A stretch of 64,000 bases of DNA from Solen grandis. Lineage: Eukaryota; Mollusca; Bivalvia; Adapedonta; Solenidae. Shown piece by piece: positions 11,963 to 24,689 of this stretch. Below the pieces are notes generated by a model that saw only the letters and a list, made by a program, of their open reading frames with translations, did no database searches and was not told where the DNA came from. Position numbers and translations under genes: made by a program. The DNA lies in assembly GCA_021229015.1 (NCBI GenBank), contig CM037784.1, positions 65,561,223-65,625,222 of the forward strand. Reading direction: 5' to 3'. Numbering within the stretch: position 1 is the first letter of the stretch; each line of letters opens with the position of its first letter.

Positions 11963-13139
11963 AAGTATTGGTCCTGTCCAGGAACATTCAGAGAGATTAG
12001 CATATACAGTTATTAAAACTTCACTCCCAATTGAAGCAAAAGAAATATGTTTTAAAAAATCCTATATTCAATGACATCTAATAGAAAAATTCTGTCATAG
12101 TTTTATCGTTCAAGTACAGGGTTTTCATTAATAAATACAACCACAGATTTTTTTTAAAAACAATTTTGCCAAGCGTTGAGGGGGTTTCAGGCATTCAAAA
12201 TTTCAAATATTGTTAAAAAAAATTCTGATCCTTAGACTTAGGCAATTTTAAGCGATAGTTTCAGCTGACAATCAGTTATTAATGAAAACTCTGCATACAT
12301 AATATTATTTTCATTTAATAAATAACTAGAAATGGAGTCAAGCCACAACTTAATTTTGTCTCTTACAACAGTTTATTCTAAATTCCAAACTCAATTCTGG
12401 GTCAAAACTGACAAGTTAATTCAACTTGTCTGGAAATAATTAATATCTGGAACTTTAATATTTTTCACATTAGAAATTATAGTAAATAGTGGTTTGTGTA
12501 TTAGAAATTTGAAATCTGAAGAGAATCGTGGCATTGCTTTTCACCACTGTGTCAAAGGTTTATCCCAAATTGCTGGTATGAGTCTTAGTAAGAGGGTCCT
12601 CTATCTTTCAGATGCTACTGGTTGTTTTTTTATCTTTTTTTTCCTATTTTCAATCAAAAGAAGCTCGTAAGCTTTCTGATCAGGGTCTTTTTGTACAATA
12701 TTGTAGCTAAAATCTTACACAGTCTGCAAAGCAAACAAAACTCCATTGTTTCGTTTACCATTAAAATTTCTAGTATCAAGTCATAAATTTATACATGAAT
12801 ATTCATGAGGTAAAGGGCTAATATTTTGTCCCCTTCAAAATAACTGGAGATGTATGAAATGATTATGTCATATTTGCATTTTTTGTTTTTGCCAGTATGA
12901 ATTGTCAATGAATTATATTGCCAAACATATCATTGTCACATTTAGTCGACATGGTTCATTGAAAACCAATCACAAATATAAGTCAGTATCAATACTGGTA
13001 AAGGTGACCTATTTAAGTTGTTAAGAGTTTCTTTTTAACCCCAATTAACAAAACAGCAGTATTAATTTTTACACTTTGAAAGAACAGTAATGTTTAACAT
13101 TCACTCCAGTTTAACCAAAATAGACCTTTTTCACACATT
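11963..13139. other. Intergenic, nothing recognised
   Basis: AT-rich, no supportable gene. Confidence 0.45.
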
Positions 13140-13445
13140 GTATTGAATGATTTACACAGATTTATGAGTATTAAGATATGAGTGATTTACACAGATTAAT
13201 AAGTGGCTTATTTATATTTATAAGTGATTTTCACAGATTTATGAGTGATACTTATCTTTCTACACAGATGAATGAGGTCTTGTTTTCCCCTTCTTTTCCC
13301 AGATTTATGAATGGTTTATGCATATTAATGAGTGATTTACACAGATTAATAAGTGGCTTATTTATATTTATAAGTGATTTTCACAGATTTATGAGTGGTT
13401 AATGCATATTAATGAGTGATTTACACAGATTAAAGAGTGGCTTAA
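13140..13445. repeat. Degenerate AT-rich minisatellite
   Basis: Interspersed units of the form GAGTGATTTACACAGATTAA and AAGTGATTTTCACAGATTTATG repeat through the block. A segment of about 75 bp near 13174 recurs almost unchanged near 13330. The repetitive reading frame over it (13178-13402) is a by-product. Confidence 0.75.
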
Positions 13446-14364
13446 CCCTTTTTACACAACTAACTAGATTAATGGGTCCCTGAAACACTTACATTCTCAG
13501 ATGTCAATCCCTAATAAATAATGAGACACTTGTAAAAAGTTCAATTACAGTTCAGATCTATTTCAAAGTGCATTTGTCTGTAAGTTAAATATTACCAGAT
13601 CATATGTTCAGACATCCTTGCAAAGTGCCATCAGTGTGTGTTAGATTGATCAGAAAATGCTTGACCTTGCAAATTGACTGGTCAGACAAATACTGAGGTA
13701 ATCTGAAATGTTTCAATAAATCAGAAAATATATAGTGGCAATTTCTGTTTTAAAGAATGACTGAAAAAAGCGAGATAACAAGAAAATATTGGCAAACTTT
13801 AAAGTCTAGACAGAGTTTGATTGTAAATTACTGCACTGAAGTACATCAAACAGGGAGCTTAAAATGAAGCTTAAAAAAGGGATGACATTATTCTAATTTT
13901 CAGACTGATAGAATGATACAATAGACCTGACACCAACCCTCACAAGTGTATGGTTCTGGGTCCAAATCTATACAATACCAATCATCAATCAACCTTAATC
14001 ATAAGTCTATATGTTGGCATTATGAATATCTGATTAATTTTTATCGATTTTTTTTTTCAATTCACCAATCCTCTTGTAATAACTTTCAATACCAAGGGTT
14101 TGTGTCTTCATTTTTTTGCCAGTGTAATAGTCCCCCTTTTTTTTTCTTTACCTTCCAAGGCTTCATACTCAATCCGTAAGAAAGCTTAAAAATGTTCTGA
14201 TTCGCTTATCAGACCACCTGATGGGACATGGCAATGCTTAAGATGTGGAGGCATTAGTGGACTGATGATTTAAGATTTCATGTGTTTGCACAATGAGCAA
14301 AAGATATAAATGCAAGGGAAAAGTTGATCTCAGGAGAATGCGACATGAGCAAGAAGAGCACCAT
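13446..14364. other. Intergenic, nothing recognised
   Basis: No supportable gene or structured element. Confidence 0.45.
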
Positions 14365-16182
14365 CAGGGGTGTAAAAAGTTTTCAAATGCTACTCGCACT
14401 GTAGGACTAGTGACTTGAAAATACACTCGCCCTTAGAAAACTTTCACTTGCCCATAAGTTAAAACAATTTTGATTAATTTTCATCGTTTTGTTTGAAAAT
14501 AGTATCTACCTAATCAATTGAGCTCACTCAGCCAAGCTTCCTTTTTGATTTGTCATAATCAAATGCTGTGATTTCCATTTATCCAATCTCTTTATTGTCT
14601 TGCCATCTTGTTTTTTGTCATCCCCTTAACATATTGTCAAAAAATGAACTGTATGTGCTGGTTTGTTTACTTTTACATGACGTTTTCCCAGGGAATTAAG
14701 CAGTGTCTTTAATAATGTTTACCCTTCAAGTTAAGACAATGTACCATAAATAGCTTTAAACAAGAGCTGTCAGAGGACAGCACGCTCGACAATTCAAAAT
14801 GCTTGTTGGTAAATCAAATGAAATCTATTTCAATTCTTGCCCTTCACATACCCTGTACATAATAACAGTCAAAAATGATATAACTTGATAGTCTGATACC
14901 CCTTAATATTTTTATGAAGTCTAAAATCAATCCCATACCTAGTTACTGAGACATAAGCACAATAACACGGTGCATGCAAAACTTTAACCAAAAATCCAAG
15001 TTAGAGAAGGGCCATAATTTGCATAAAATTCAGTCCAAAAGTTATCCTCCTTGGTTTTCTGATGCCCCTAAAGACACTCCTTAAATTTTTAGTCAATTCC
15101 ACAAGCAATTTTTGAGATATAAGCTGCATAGTAGCTTGAATGCAAAAACTTAACCAAAATTCTAAGTTAAAAGGGGGCCATAATTTTCAATATATTCCAT
15201 CAAGTGTTATCTTCCTTTATAGTATGATACCCCTAAACATATTAAAGATGTTTCAAATCAATCCATGGAACTTGCATGCAAAACTTTAACCAAAATTTCT
15301 AAGTTAAAAAAGGGGCCATAACTTGTAATATATTCCATCAAAAGTTATCTAACTTGATAGTATGATGCCCCTAAATGTATTTAAGATGTTTCAAATCAAT
15401 CACATGTTTGGATACTGAGATATTAGCATGAAAGTACCTTGCATGCAAAACTTTAACCAAAATTTTTAAGTAAAAAAGGGGCCATAATTCATATTAAATT
15501 CAGTCAAGAGTTATCTACCTTAGTTGTCTGATGCCCCTGAACATATTTATAAACTTTCAAGTCAATACCATAAATGGTTATTGAGATATAAGTTTGATAG
15601 TAACTTGCACACAAAACTTTAACCAAAAGCTGCAACGCCAACGCCAGCGCCAACGCCGGTGCCAGGGCGACTACAATAGCTCTCATATTCTTCGAATAGT
15701 CAAGCTAAAAATGAATAAGTGTCGTAAAATGAATTAGTGTCATATATATTTCTTAGTTATGTAAAAGTGTCCACATTTATTTTTCATCAGAAATGGAGAG
15801 AAATGTGTGTTGATAAACTTAAAAACACCTCTTATTGGTTATGTATTAAATGGAAAGACAAATGGATAACTGGACATAACTTTTGTAAATCAGTCTGTTC
15901 CGTTAATAGGAAATGAGTACCTGTTTGCTTTATATGCAACTTCATGGCGCTTGGATGCTGAGATGATGGATGGATTGAGAGATAGAGAGAAAGCTATAAG
16001 CAGTGCAGAATATGATTAATTACATCATTTTAAAAATAAGTATTGTTTGTATTTTTTATTGGTTTTGAATATCAGACTTGATATTGCACTCGCCCTGTCA
16101 GATGACCGCCTAGTATTTCTTACTCACCTGTTTCATCATTCCACTTGCCAATGCGAGCAGACGAGTGGATTTTACACCCCTG
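14365..16182. mobile_element. Candidate hAT-like element interrupted by a Helentron-like insertion
   Basis: CAGGGGTGTAAAA at 14365 is exactly inverted as TTTTACACCCCTG ending at 16182. CAGGGGTG-type ends are typical of hAT elements, and CTCGCC-bearing subterminal motifs occur on both sides (near 14430 and 16090). The flanking 8 bp do not form a clear target duplication. The middle is occupied by the separate element at 14.76-15.71 kb. Confidence 0.35.
14758..15711 (-). mobile_element. Helentron-like element, copy C (GCTGTC hairpin family)
   Basis: On the minus strand it starts at 15711 with TTTTTAGCTTGACTATTCG, has a GGCGTT-rich low-complexity stretch (15630-15660), then diverged internal units of about 160-220 bp built around TTTGCATGCAAG and ATATCTCA motifs. 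It ends with the subterminal match GTCGAGCG, the hairpin GCTGTCCTCTGACAGC and CTTGTTT. Noncoding. A reverse-oriented relative lies at 18.36-19.32 kb. Confidence 0.75.
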
Positions 16183-17580
16183 ACTACATGAGTGTACCAA
16201 AGAGGAAGATGAAACAGTTGATGGGTCAAGCCATTATCTGACCCTCTTTTCCCTTTATAGATAGATAGATGCACAACAGCCTTTAGTCACATTCCAAGTC
16301 TCTGTAATGCAGTTGTACATTTTATTGGTACAATCACATGAATTTTTCACAGGAACCACAAGGTTTTCATGACTTTGCATGGCAGTTGTTAAACATGAGT
16401 GACAGCCATACCAGGGTGACAACATAAGAATTGGTACAGCAATTGGTTCTTTACAACAAAACCATTTTAAATGTTGAATTAACTTAAAACACTGTAATTA
16501 TATCAATCTGACTTGATGAACAATATCATAATCATAATTTCTAAGATTGCCATTTTCTGTGATGTGCAGAGATAAAAGGTTTTGCTAACGGAGGAACTTG
16601 TTTTCATTTCTTTACTGCCGGATGACAACTATTTTATTTATTCTTTCTATAAAAGTCAAATTTTCTATGCAGACATATGACTAGATTCAAGATTTTATTT
16701 GTTTCAAGCATGCATACATTTGATAATCAGCTTGCAGCGTTCCGAAAATTTGATGACAGCAAAATTATGTCAGTTTCAGATAACTTGCGAAATAGCACAC
16801 TGAAGCCTCTATTCTTATGACATAATAGCATCACAATAATATGGGACCCCAGATAACATGAATAATTTGGGATTTAAAAATTCATTGGTGGTGGTTACTT
16901 ATGTTGTTGTTGTTGTTCATGATGATGATGATGATGATTGTGGTGGTAGCGATACTGATAAGGAGCACAATACGTTTATTTCAAACATGAACCATGATTA
17001 TTGTCTACAAAACCTCAAGATGCTACAGGATACTGCTGCTGCTGTTGCTGCTTATAACGATAATGATAACTAGTTTGACGAAGTTGCAATGATTGGTAAT
17101 ACTGAATCAAATTGAAATAAAGGAAACGATATCAAAAATATCGAAATGTAAATTTAATTAACAAAAATAAATTTAAACATACCTTTAGCCTACCTTTAGC
17201 AGAAGACAGGAAGTAACAATTTGCATAGGCACCGGTTACTGCTGGTACTGAGCATCTACGTCAAGGGAAATAACTGCTGTGAGAGTTTGATTTTTTAACA
17301 CCATCTTCATATTTAAGCGGAGAACCAGTGGCAAAAAAGATGCAAGCTAAAACGGGAAAGTTTGTGTTTAGCAACTATTTTTAATTGTGCAAAGGTATGT
17401 TTTTTTTAGCATTATACACAAACTGATTAAAATCAATTACCAGTGATTTCGAAAACATAGAGCATTAAGCTTTAGAATTTAGGCAGTGTTACTGTGCTTC
17501 CTTGTATGCTTATGTCCATCTGGTGGTTTGTCGGCATTAACACGGCTTCTCTTACAGATTGATGACTAAATATCGTCGGA
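15712..17580. other. Intergenic, nothing coding recognised
   Basis: Contains a short GAT trinucleotide run (about 16919-16938) and the right end of the candidate hAT-like element. The open frame at 16858-17073 is low-complexity over that run. Confidence 0.45.
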
Positions 17581-17954
17581 GGTCCTAACTGCGCCCCTGT
17601 CCTAACTCCGCCACCTTTCTTTTTTATATCGTAGTCTCGCTATATTATATCACACGCGTATGCGACTTTGAGATTTTTTTAAAAATATTTTTCTGTAAAT
17701 AAACTCAGATGATTTTTGTACGAAATTTTAATTCAAACAGATAAATATTGCAAATTTTATCTCGCACCACTCTTTTTATGTGTTTTTCATAATACAAAAT
17801 GATTTGCCAAGCAGAATGGCCCTTTTAAACTCATTATTTTAAAATAAAAGTATCTCGGAAATTCCATCTGCTGTGTTTACACATTTATAAATGGAAGTTA
17901 TATGTGTACAATTCGCAACTGCTATGACGTTACCTAGGGGGCGGAGTTAGGACC
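17581..17954. mobile_element. 374-bp MITE with GGTCCTAACT termini
   Basis: The left end GGTCCTAACTGCGCCCC (17581) is inverted at the right end as GGGGCGGAGTTAGGACC (to 17954), with 16 of 17 bases matching. A direct echo, GTCCTAACTCCGCC, sits just inside the left end (17599). No obvious target duplication and no coding capacity. Confidence 0.6.
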
Positions 17955-18358
17955 ACACAAAATGATGGCATAATATTTGACTCGTAATGTATTAAATGTT
18001 ATTTCCGAGTTCTTGCCGTTCATTTCCTATCATTTTGTTACTACACAGTACAACGCCGCTATATCGCAGACTGCTATTTTGCGTTGACCAGTTTATAGCG
18101 GTTGATCTATGGACCCCAAAAATATATTGCGTCATTTGGCCGGATCGACGGAGCGCGCCAATCGACCCGCATTTGTTCAATTTTATGGGGCCATTGTTAA
18201 AAAAAAATAACAGGAATCCCACGTTCCCGTGGCCTAGGCACAACACTGCAGAGATATGAAAACCTAAAGGGATAAACAGCTCTAAAAGCAGTAAAATTGT
18301 CATACATATACCGTACTAGGCTTTATTATTGTTAATGTTCAATATGCATATCTAGGGC

Positions 18359-19323
18359 TTTTTAGCTCGACTATTTGAAGAATATGAAACCTAAAAGTAA
18401 AAGCCCTTGGGTCGGCGTTGATGCTGCAGCTTTTGGTTAAAGTTTTATATGAAAGTTACTATCAACCTCATATCTCATTAACCATTTATGGTATTGACTT
18501 GAAAGTTTATGAATATGTTCAGGGGCAACAGCCAACCAAGGTAGATAATTCTTGACTGAATTTAATATAAATTATGGCCCCTTTTTAACTTAGAAATTTT
18601 GGTTAAGGTTTTGCATGCAAGGTACTTTCATGCTTATATCTCAGAGTCCAGGCATTGGATTGATTTGAAACATCTTTAATATGTTTAGGGATATCATACT
18701 ATCATGGAAGATAACACTTGATGGAATATATTACAAATTGTAGCTCCTTTTTAAGTTATAAATTTTGGTTTAAGTTTTGCATGCAAGGAATTTCATGCTT
18801 ATATTTCAGTAACCAGGCATGGGTTAGATTTGAAACTTCTTAAATATGTTCAATGGTATCACACAATAGTGGCAGATAATTTTTGACTGAATATAATGCA
18901 GATTAGGGCCACTTTTTAGCTTAGATTTTCTGGTTAAAGTTTTGTATGCACGCTACTATCCAGGCTATATCTCAGAAATTGTTTATGGTATTGACTAGAA
19001 GTTTAGGAGTGTGTTCAGGTGCATCAGAAAACCAAGGAGGATAACTCTTGGTCTGAATTTTATACAAATTATGCCCCTTTTCTAACTTGGTTACTTGATT
19101 AAAGTTTTGCATGCACAGTGTTATTATGCTTATGTCTCAGTAACTAGCCATGTGATTGATTTTAGACTTCATAAACCTATTCAGGGGTATTAGACTATCA
19201 AGTTATATCATTTTTGACTATTATTACAGGGTATATGAAGGGCAAGAATTGAAATAGATTTCTTTTGATTTACCAACAAGCATTTTGAACAGTCGAGCGT
19301 GCTGTCCTCTGACAGCTCTTGTT
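18359..19323 (+). mobile_element. Helentron-like element, copy D (inverted relative of copy C)
   Basis: It begins TTTTTAGCTCGACTATTTG, passes a GTCGGCGTTGATG low-complexity stretch and internal units with TTTGCATGCAAGG, and ends GTCGAGCG, hairpin GCTGTCCTCTGACAGC, CTTGTT. It is the reverse complement counterpart of the element at 14.76-15.71 kb, with visible but modest divergence. Confidence 0.75.
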
Positions 19324-20840
19324 CCTTCTATGATAAAGGCCAATATTCAGTGACTTCCCACTGGATGAATGAAGCCAAAAGCAGGCTTTTTAGTGGCTAT
19401 TGAAATGAATATCCTTTCAGAAAGATTCTGCACTGCACTGCAGTCCACTTATGACTAGAGCTGGGACGAGTACTTGAGGACCCAGTTATCGGGTCGGGTA
19501 CACTTCTACCTGGGTACTAAATCATTACCCAGGTACCCAACTATAATAAAGTAAAGCTATTTAAATAAATTAAAATTAGTTAGATCTTTCTAATAAATAA
19601 TTGAACCATCATGTCAACATGATGTCATCTCCTGCATTTCCTACAAAACACCACCTAATTTTGTTCACTCATAATGTTCAAAATGATGACACATGATGAT
19701 GATCAATGTCTACACATAGTCACACTGATCCATGTAGAATCATCCACTTTAATTTCTAGGCATGCTTTATGCAACATGGTGAATTACAGACATGAATTGA
19801 ACATCTGTATATAGTAATAAAGATCTATATTGTAAATTGTAGAATTCATAATTATCAGTCTTGATCTGATAGAAATAATCTAAACTAAAATAATGTCCTT
19901 TTTTTCAGGGTTGAAACAGAGCGGGACCCTCACCGTCACAGTATGGTACAGTATGGTACACCAGTACATGATCTGCAGTGTGTTATAGTAAGAGTTTTTG
20001 CAAGTTGTAATCGTTTGAAGATTTGCAACTGCCAAGTCACAAATCTTTTGATGGCCTCTCAATCTGAAATCAAAATTATCCAAACCGCAGACCTGTAGAA
20101 TGGGTGAGTGTAAATAATTCTAATGTCATCTACATCTTGGCTTTTGTTCTTATCTAGAAATAATGAAAGTCAAGAAAAAATATCATATTTGAATTTTTCA
20201 TTGGCTACGAAGAGGCCACTAGACCGATAAATAAGACTTTTGCCGATTTGTACGCAGTATACATCCTGAAACTATGAAACAATGTTTTGGGTATAATACA
20301 GCATGATGAAAGGCTGTCCAGCTCTACCATTTTTCTCTTCCGCGGTTGTATAATTTATTTACACACCACACTGAATAAGCATTAAGTAGTTTTTGTACCC
20401 ATAAAAAGTGATAATTTTCTACTTTTGAATAGTTCCCTTTCACAGAAACATGACAACCAGTGCAAAAATACTGTTGTGTAGACAAAATATTAAAATAAAG
20501 TTCTTTAAAAATACAGGGCTGTATGCATTATTTATCCATTGAAAATAAAATGGAAAATAGCAGTATATTAAATGTGAAGGATAAATTATGATATTCATGT
20601 AATATTAAAGATACATATATAGCCTTGAAAGTACTAGTTTGACATGAGATTGTCAAGCTGAAAACCTATTTTCTCTTTTCCTTTAAGGTTTTCGTGCACT
20701 TAGATGAATTTCTGCTTGGAAGGAGGTAAAAACTATAATCCAAAAACGTGGAAGGTTAGGCCCTGAGATGGTGATGCTAGTGAGAACTTGCATGTCATAT
20801 TGGTACAAGATAGCTGAAGAGTATCTGTCGGATTATTATA
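19324..20840. other. Intergenic, nothing recognised
   Basis: AT-rich sequence. It could hide upstream exons of the disrupted gene that follows, but none can be identified. Confidence 0.35.
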
Positions 20841-21871
20841 TTGACAGTCATAGTCATTTCTTTATACACTTTCACTACAAAAATCACCTCAAAAAAGACA
20901 ATATTTACTGCTGCAAGGCATCTGGGACCAGCATATACATTACTTCAAAACAATGGGTCAAGCCATATTGATGAGATCCCAGCTCTTTCGCATTTACCAG
21001 AAACTGCAAGATTAGCTGTGTATTCTGACTTGAGAGATACTGTGCAGCAATTAGTTGAACACTGTGTAAATGAGAATATTGCATCAAGAACTAAATGCAG
21101 ATCTGATTATCGGAAAAGAAACATTCTGACATTGTTTACTACATGGATATACGATAAAGATAAATTCAGTGTTAATAATAACACATTGCATAATTGGAAG
21201 ACGCTACCTGGTGTCAACTTAGTGGTTTTCAGCAACTCGACAGATGTGCAGCAGTACAGCCAGGCTGCTGGATGGAGTGGCTTGCCAGTTTTGGAGGAGG
21301 CAGATGGGGCACCTGTGCTTCCAGCAATGTTTAAGGAAACCATGGCTCGGTTTGACAGTGCCTTCTATGGGTATGTTAATGGTGACATCCTATTCACTGG
21401 AAGTCTCATAGACACTCTTGATAAGATTCTGTGCCAGCTGAAGAATGAGGTAAAAAATCGTGGCATGTTGATCGTGGGAAGGCGTACTAATTTGCTCACC
21501 GAATATATTGATTCAAAAACGGCACTTTCGTGGGGTCAGCTAAAGGATAAGGGCTGACAAACATGGCACTATTTTCCAGACCAACGCTGAGGATTATTTC
21601 ATTACAAAAAAAGAAGTTCCCTGGGATAGGGTGTTACCTGTTGCTGTGGGCAGGCGGGCTACGACAACTGGATGGTAGCCTACTCCAGGTACATGAATCT
21701 AACTGTCATAGATGCCACAGAGACCATTCTCTGTGTGCACCAGACACTTACATCGAGAGGAAACTAAAGAAGGGTTGACAAAAGGGGATTACAATATAGA
21801 TCTTGTTAGAGAATCTCAGACTTCCATTTGAGTTCAGGAGCTGGGGTAACACAGACTGCTCTGAATTTAGG
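20841..21871 (+). pseudogene. Frameshifted glycosyltransferase-like gene remnant
   Basis: The frame from 20841 to 21557 gives up to 238 residues. The part from about residue 45 looks real: NILTLFTTWIYDKDK, VNNNTLHNW, LVVFSNSTDV, VLPAMFKETM, YGYVNGDILFTGSLI and LIVGRRTNL. This pattern, with an NGDILF segment resembling a metal-binding Asp motif, fits a family of uncharacterised invertebrate proteins thought to have a GT-A glycosyltransferase-like fold (family recalled, not searched). Coding similarity continues in other frames: GTIFQTNAEDYFITKKEVPW (about 21564-21623), DNWMVAYSRYMNLTVIDAT (about 21667-21723), then YNIDLV and PFEFRSWGNTDCSEF up to the N gap. At least three one-base shifts separate these pieces. 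It is either a pseudogene or a live gene spoiled by assembly errors near the gap. The true start is uncertain; residues 1-30 may be noncoding. Confidence 0.6.
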
Positions 21872-21971
21872 NNNNNNNNNNNNNNNNNNNNNNNNNNNNN
21901 NNNNNNNNNNNNNNNNNNNNNNNNNNNNNNNNNNNNNNNNNNNNNNNNNNNNNNNNNNNNNNNNNNNNNNN
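21872..21971. other. Assembly gap of 100 N
   Basis: Exactly 100 unknown bases, the conventional placeholder for a gap of unknown size. It cuts the disrupted gene from the repeat block that follows. Confidence 0.99.
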
Positions 21972-23181
21972 TTTGGGTTTTCGCCTCTCTATGTTTCTTA
22001 TTTTGTTTTTTATTTATTATTTTTCCAATTCCACCCATTTTTGTGTCCAGCCTAGCGGCCAGATGAGAAAAGCTAGAGCTATGAAATTTTGGGCATGGAG
22101 TCATCTTTATCTGAACATGTGCCTAATTGGTCAAACTTTTCACATTTATTTCTGATTTAGCCACTACGGGGTGCAATGCATGTAATCACTGTTTTGCTAA
22201 TAACTCAAAAATTTGAAACCTGATTTAGATTTGGTTTTTTTACATAATGTTCCTTGTTGACAGCCCAATCAAATATGATGGATATCTTATCATCGAGTAC
22301 TGGAAAAAAATTGTTCTAGGAGAGGTTGAATGTTTGAACCTTGGAAAAAAGTGGAAAAATGAGGGTAGGTCTACGAAAAACCTACCCACTTTTGTTAGAG
22401 ATCAGATATAATAATCTGTTTGCTGCATACGATTTGCAAGACATATACGCACAAAATATATGGGGTGGCGAATTAAGGAAATGCGTGGTTTGTCCTCTAG
22501 AAACGGTCAAACTTCACTAAATTTTAGGAAAAATTAAAATTTCAAAAACATGTTTTTGTCGCTCCTGACTTTATTTTCTGTTCATTCTTCATGAAATTTT
22601 CACACGATATGTATTGTTATGTTTGAAAGGGCCTCACAATTCAAAAAATAAAAAAGAATTGAAAAGGTCAAGGTCATATTACGACTATTGTGTTTTTATT
22701 CGGCCACAAATAGCTCCAAAACTAAAAATATTTCATTGAGAGTATATGAACAAAAGTTTTAGTTCTTCAAGAGCTCTTTCCAGTGATGTTTAGTTTTTGA
22801 AGATCGGACTTGATTTGGTTATTATACGGCAGTCCAAAGTTTGATCCTTTTTTGGAATAATTGTAAATCAGGTTTTATGCTTCAAATTCTGATACATAAG
22901 AATAAAAAGTTTGACTTGTGCGACTAGTATACTTGATTGAACTATTTGCTGCTTTGCTAGGTACCTAACAGTAAAATTTTAATCAATTTTTTTCTCATTT
23001 TACCGCTAGGGGGCGCTTTTCTTGAAATCATTCTTTTGCTTATAACTCAAAAAGTTGAAGTCCGATTCGAATGCGGTTTTTTGCATTCTGTTCCCTGTTG
23101 ATAGCCTAATAACATATGATAGGATTCGAGGGTCCGTGTGGCTGAAAGCTTTTGAGCTACGGAAGGTTGAATGTTCGAACC

Positions 23182-23183
23182 TC

Positions 23184-23212
<29 letters not shown>
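23182..23212. repeat. Poly(A) run of about 30
   Basis: Uninterrupted A homopolymer inside the repeat block; its length is likely unreliable in assembly. Confidence 0.85.
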
Positions 23213-23216
<4 letters not shown>

Positions 23217-24689
23217 GTGCAAATGAGGATAGGTTTACGAAAAACCTATCCGTTTTTGTTAGAGATCAGATAGAAGAATTCCGTCTCCGGCATACCATTT
23301 GAAAGACGTATACACACAAAATATATGGGGTGGAGAATTTAAGAAATGCGTGGTTTGTCCACTAGAAACGGTCAAACTTCACTTAAATTTAGGAAAATTA
23401 AAATTCCAAAAACATGTTTTTTGTCGCTCCTGACTTTATTTTTTGTTTATTCGTCAAGAAATTTTCACACGTTATGTTTTGTTAAGTTTGAAAGGGCCTC
23501 ACAATTAAAAATTTAAAAAAACATTGAACAGGTCAATGTCATATTAAAGTGCTCCAAATTAAAAATATTTCATTGAGAGTATATGAACAAAGGTTTTAGT
23601 TCTTGATCGAGGAGCTCTTTCCAGTGATGTTTAGTTTTTGAAGATCGGACTTGATTTGTTCATTTTACGGCAGTCCAAAATTTGATCCTTTTTTGGAATA
23701 ACTGTTAATCAGTTTTTATGCTTCAAGTTGTGATATATAAGAAAAAGAATGTTCGACTAGTGCGACTTATATACTTGTTTGAACTATTTGCTGTTTTTGC
23801 AATTTTGTTTCTAATTTTGCCGCTAGAGGGCGTTTTGCTTAAATTCACTCTTTTGCTTATAACTCAAAACGTTAAAGTCTGATTGAAATGCGGTTTTCAG
23901 CATTTTGTTCCTTGTTGACAGCACCACAGAATGTGATGGATTTCAAGGGACAGGGTATGGGAAAATATTTGCGCTAGAAGAGTTTGAATGCTCTAACATT
24001 GCAAAAAAAAACTGTGCAAATGAGAGTAGGTCTTCAAAAACCTTTTTGTTTTGTTTCATATTGAAAATTGTGGCTGAGTTGAAATAAAATGTTCACGTTG
24101 ATTAGGTTAAAAGCGAAAACCGAGATACCGCTTGCGATTCTAGTTTTTTTTTATTTTTCTAAGCCTTTTTTGTGAACGGCATAGCTCCGAGGTGAGAAAA
24201 GCCACATCTATGAAACTTTTATCAGTAATAACCACATACTTGAAGATGATCCTAACGTCGAGATAATTTTCATTTTTGTTTTGATTTTCCCGCCAGGGGG
24301 GCGTTTTATATGAAAATGTTTAATAAGCAATATCTCAATTATTTGAGGTCTGATTCAAATGCGGTTTTTTGCATAATGTTCCTTGTAAATAGCCCAATAA
24401 AATATGATAGGTTCCAAAAATTTGCGGATATAAAACTTCCGTGCTACAGGAGGTTGAAAGTTCGAATCTCGCAAAAACTGTGAAATAAGGGTAGGTCTAC
24501 CAAAAACGTGCCCATTTTATTCAGAGATGAGATAGAAGAATTTTGTTTGTTGCATATGATTCGCAAGACATATACACACAAAATATATGCTAAGGCGATT
24601 TTGAGAAATGCATGGTTTGTCCACAGTACGAGGTCAAACATAACAAATATTTTCGAAAAATCAATATTTTAAAAGCATGACTTTTAAGG

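Noticed and set aside
11760..12074. 104-codon open frame
   Set aside because: It overlaps a minus-oriented tRNA-SINE and the residues follow the SINE core.
13178..13402. Repetitive open frame MSDLHRLISG...
   Set aside because: It is a translation of an AT-rich minisatellite; periodicity is in the DNA and no family or splice context supports a protein.
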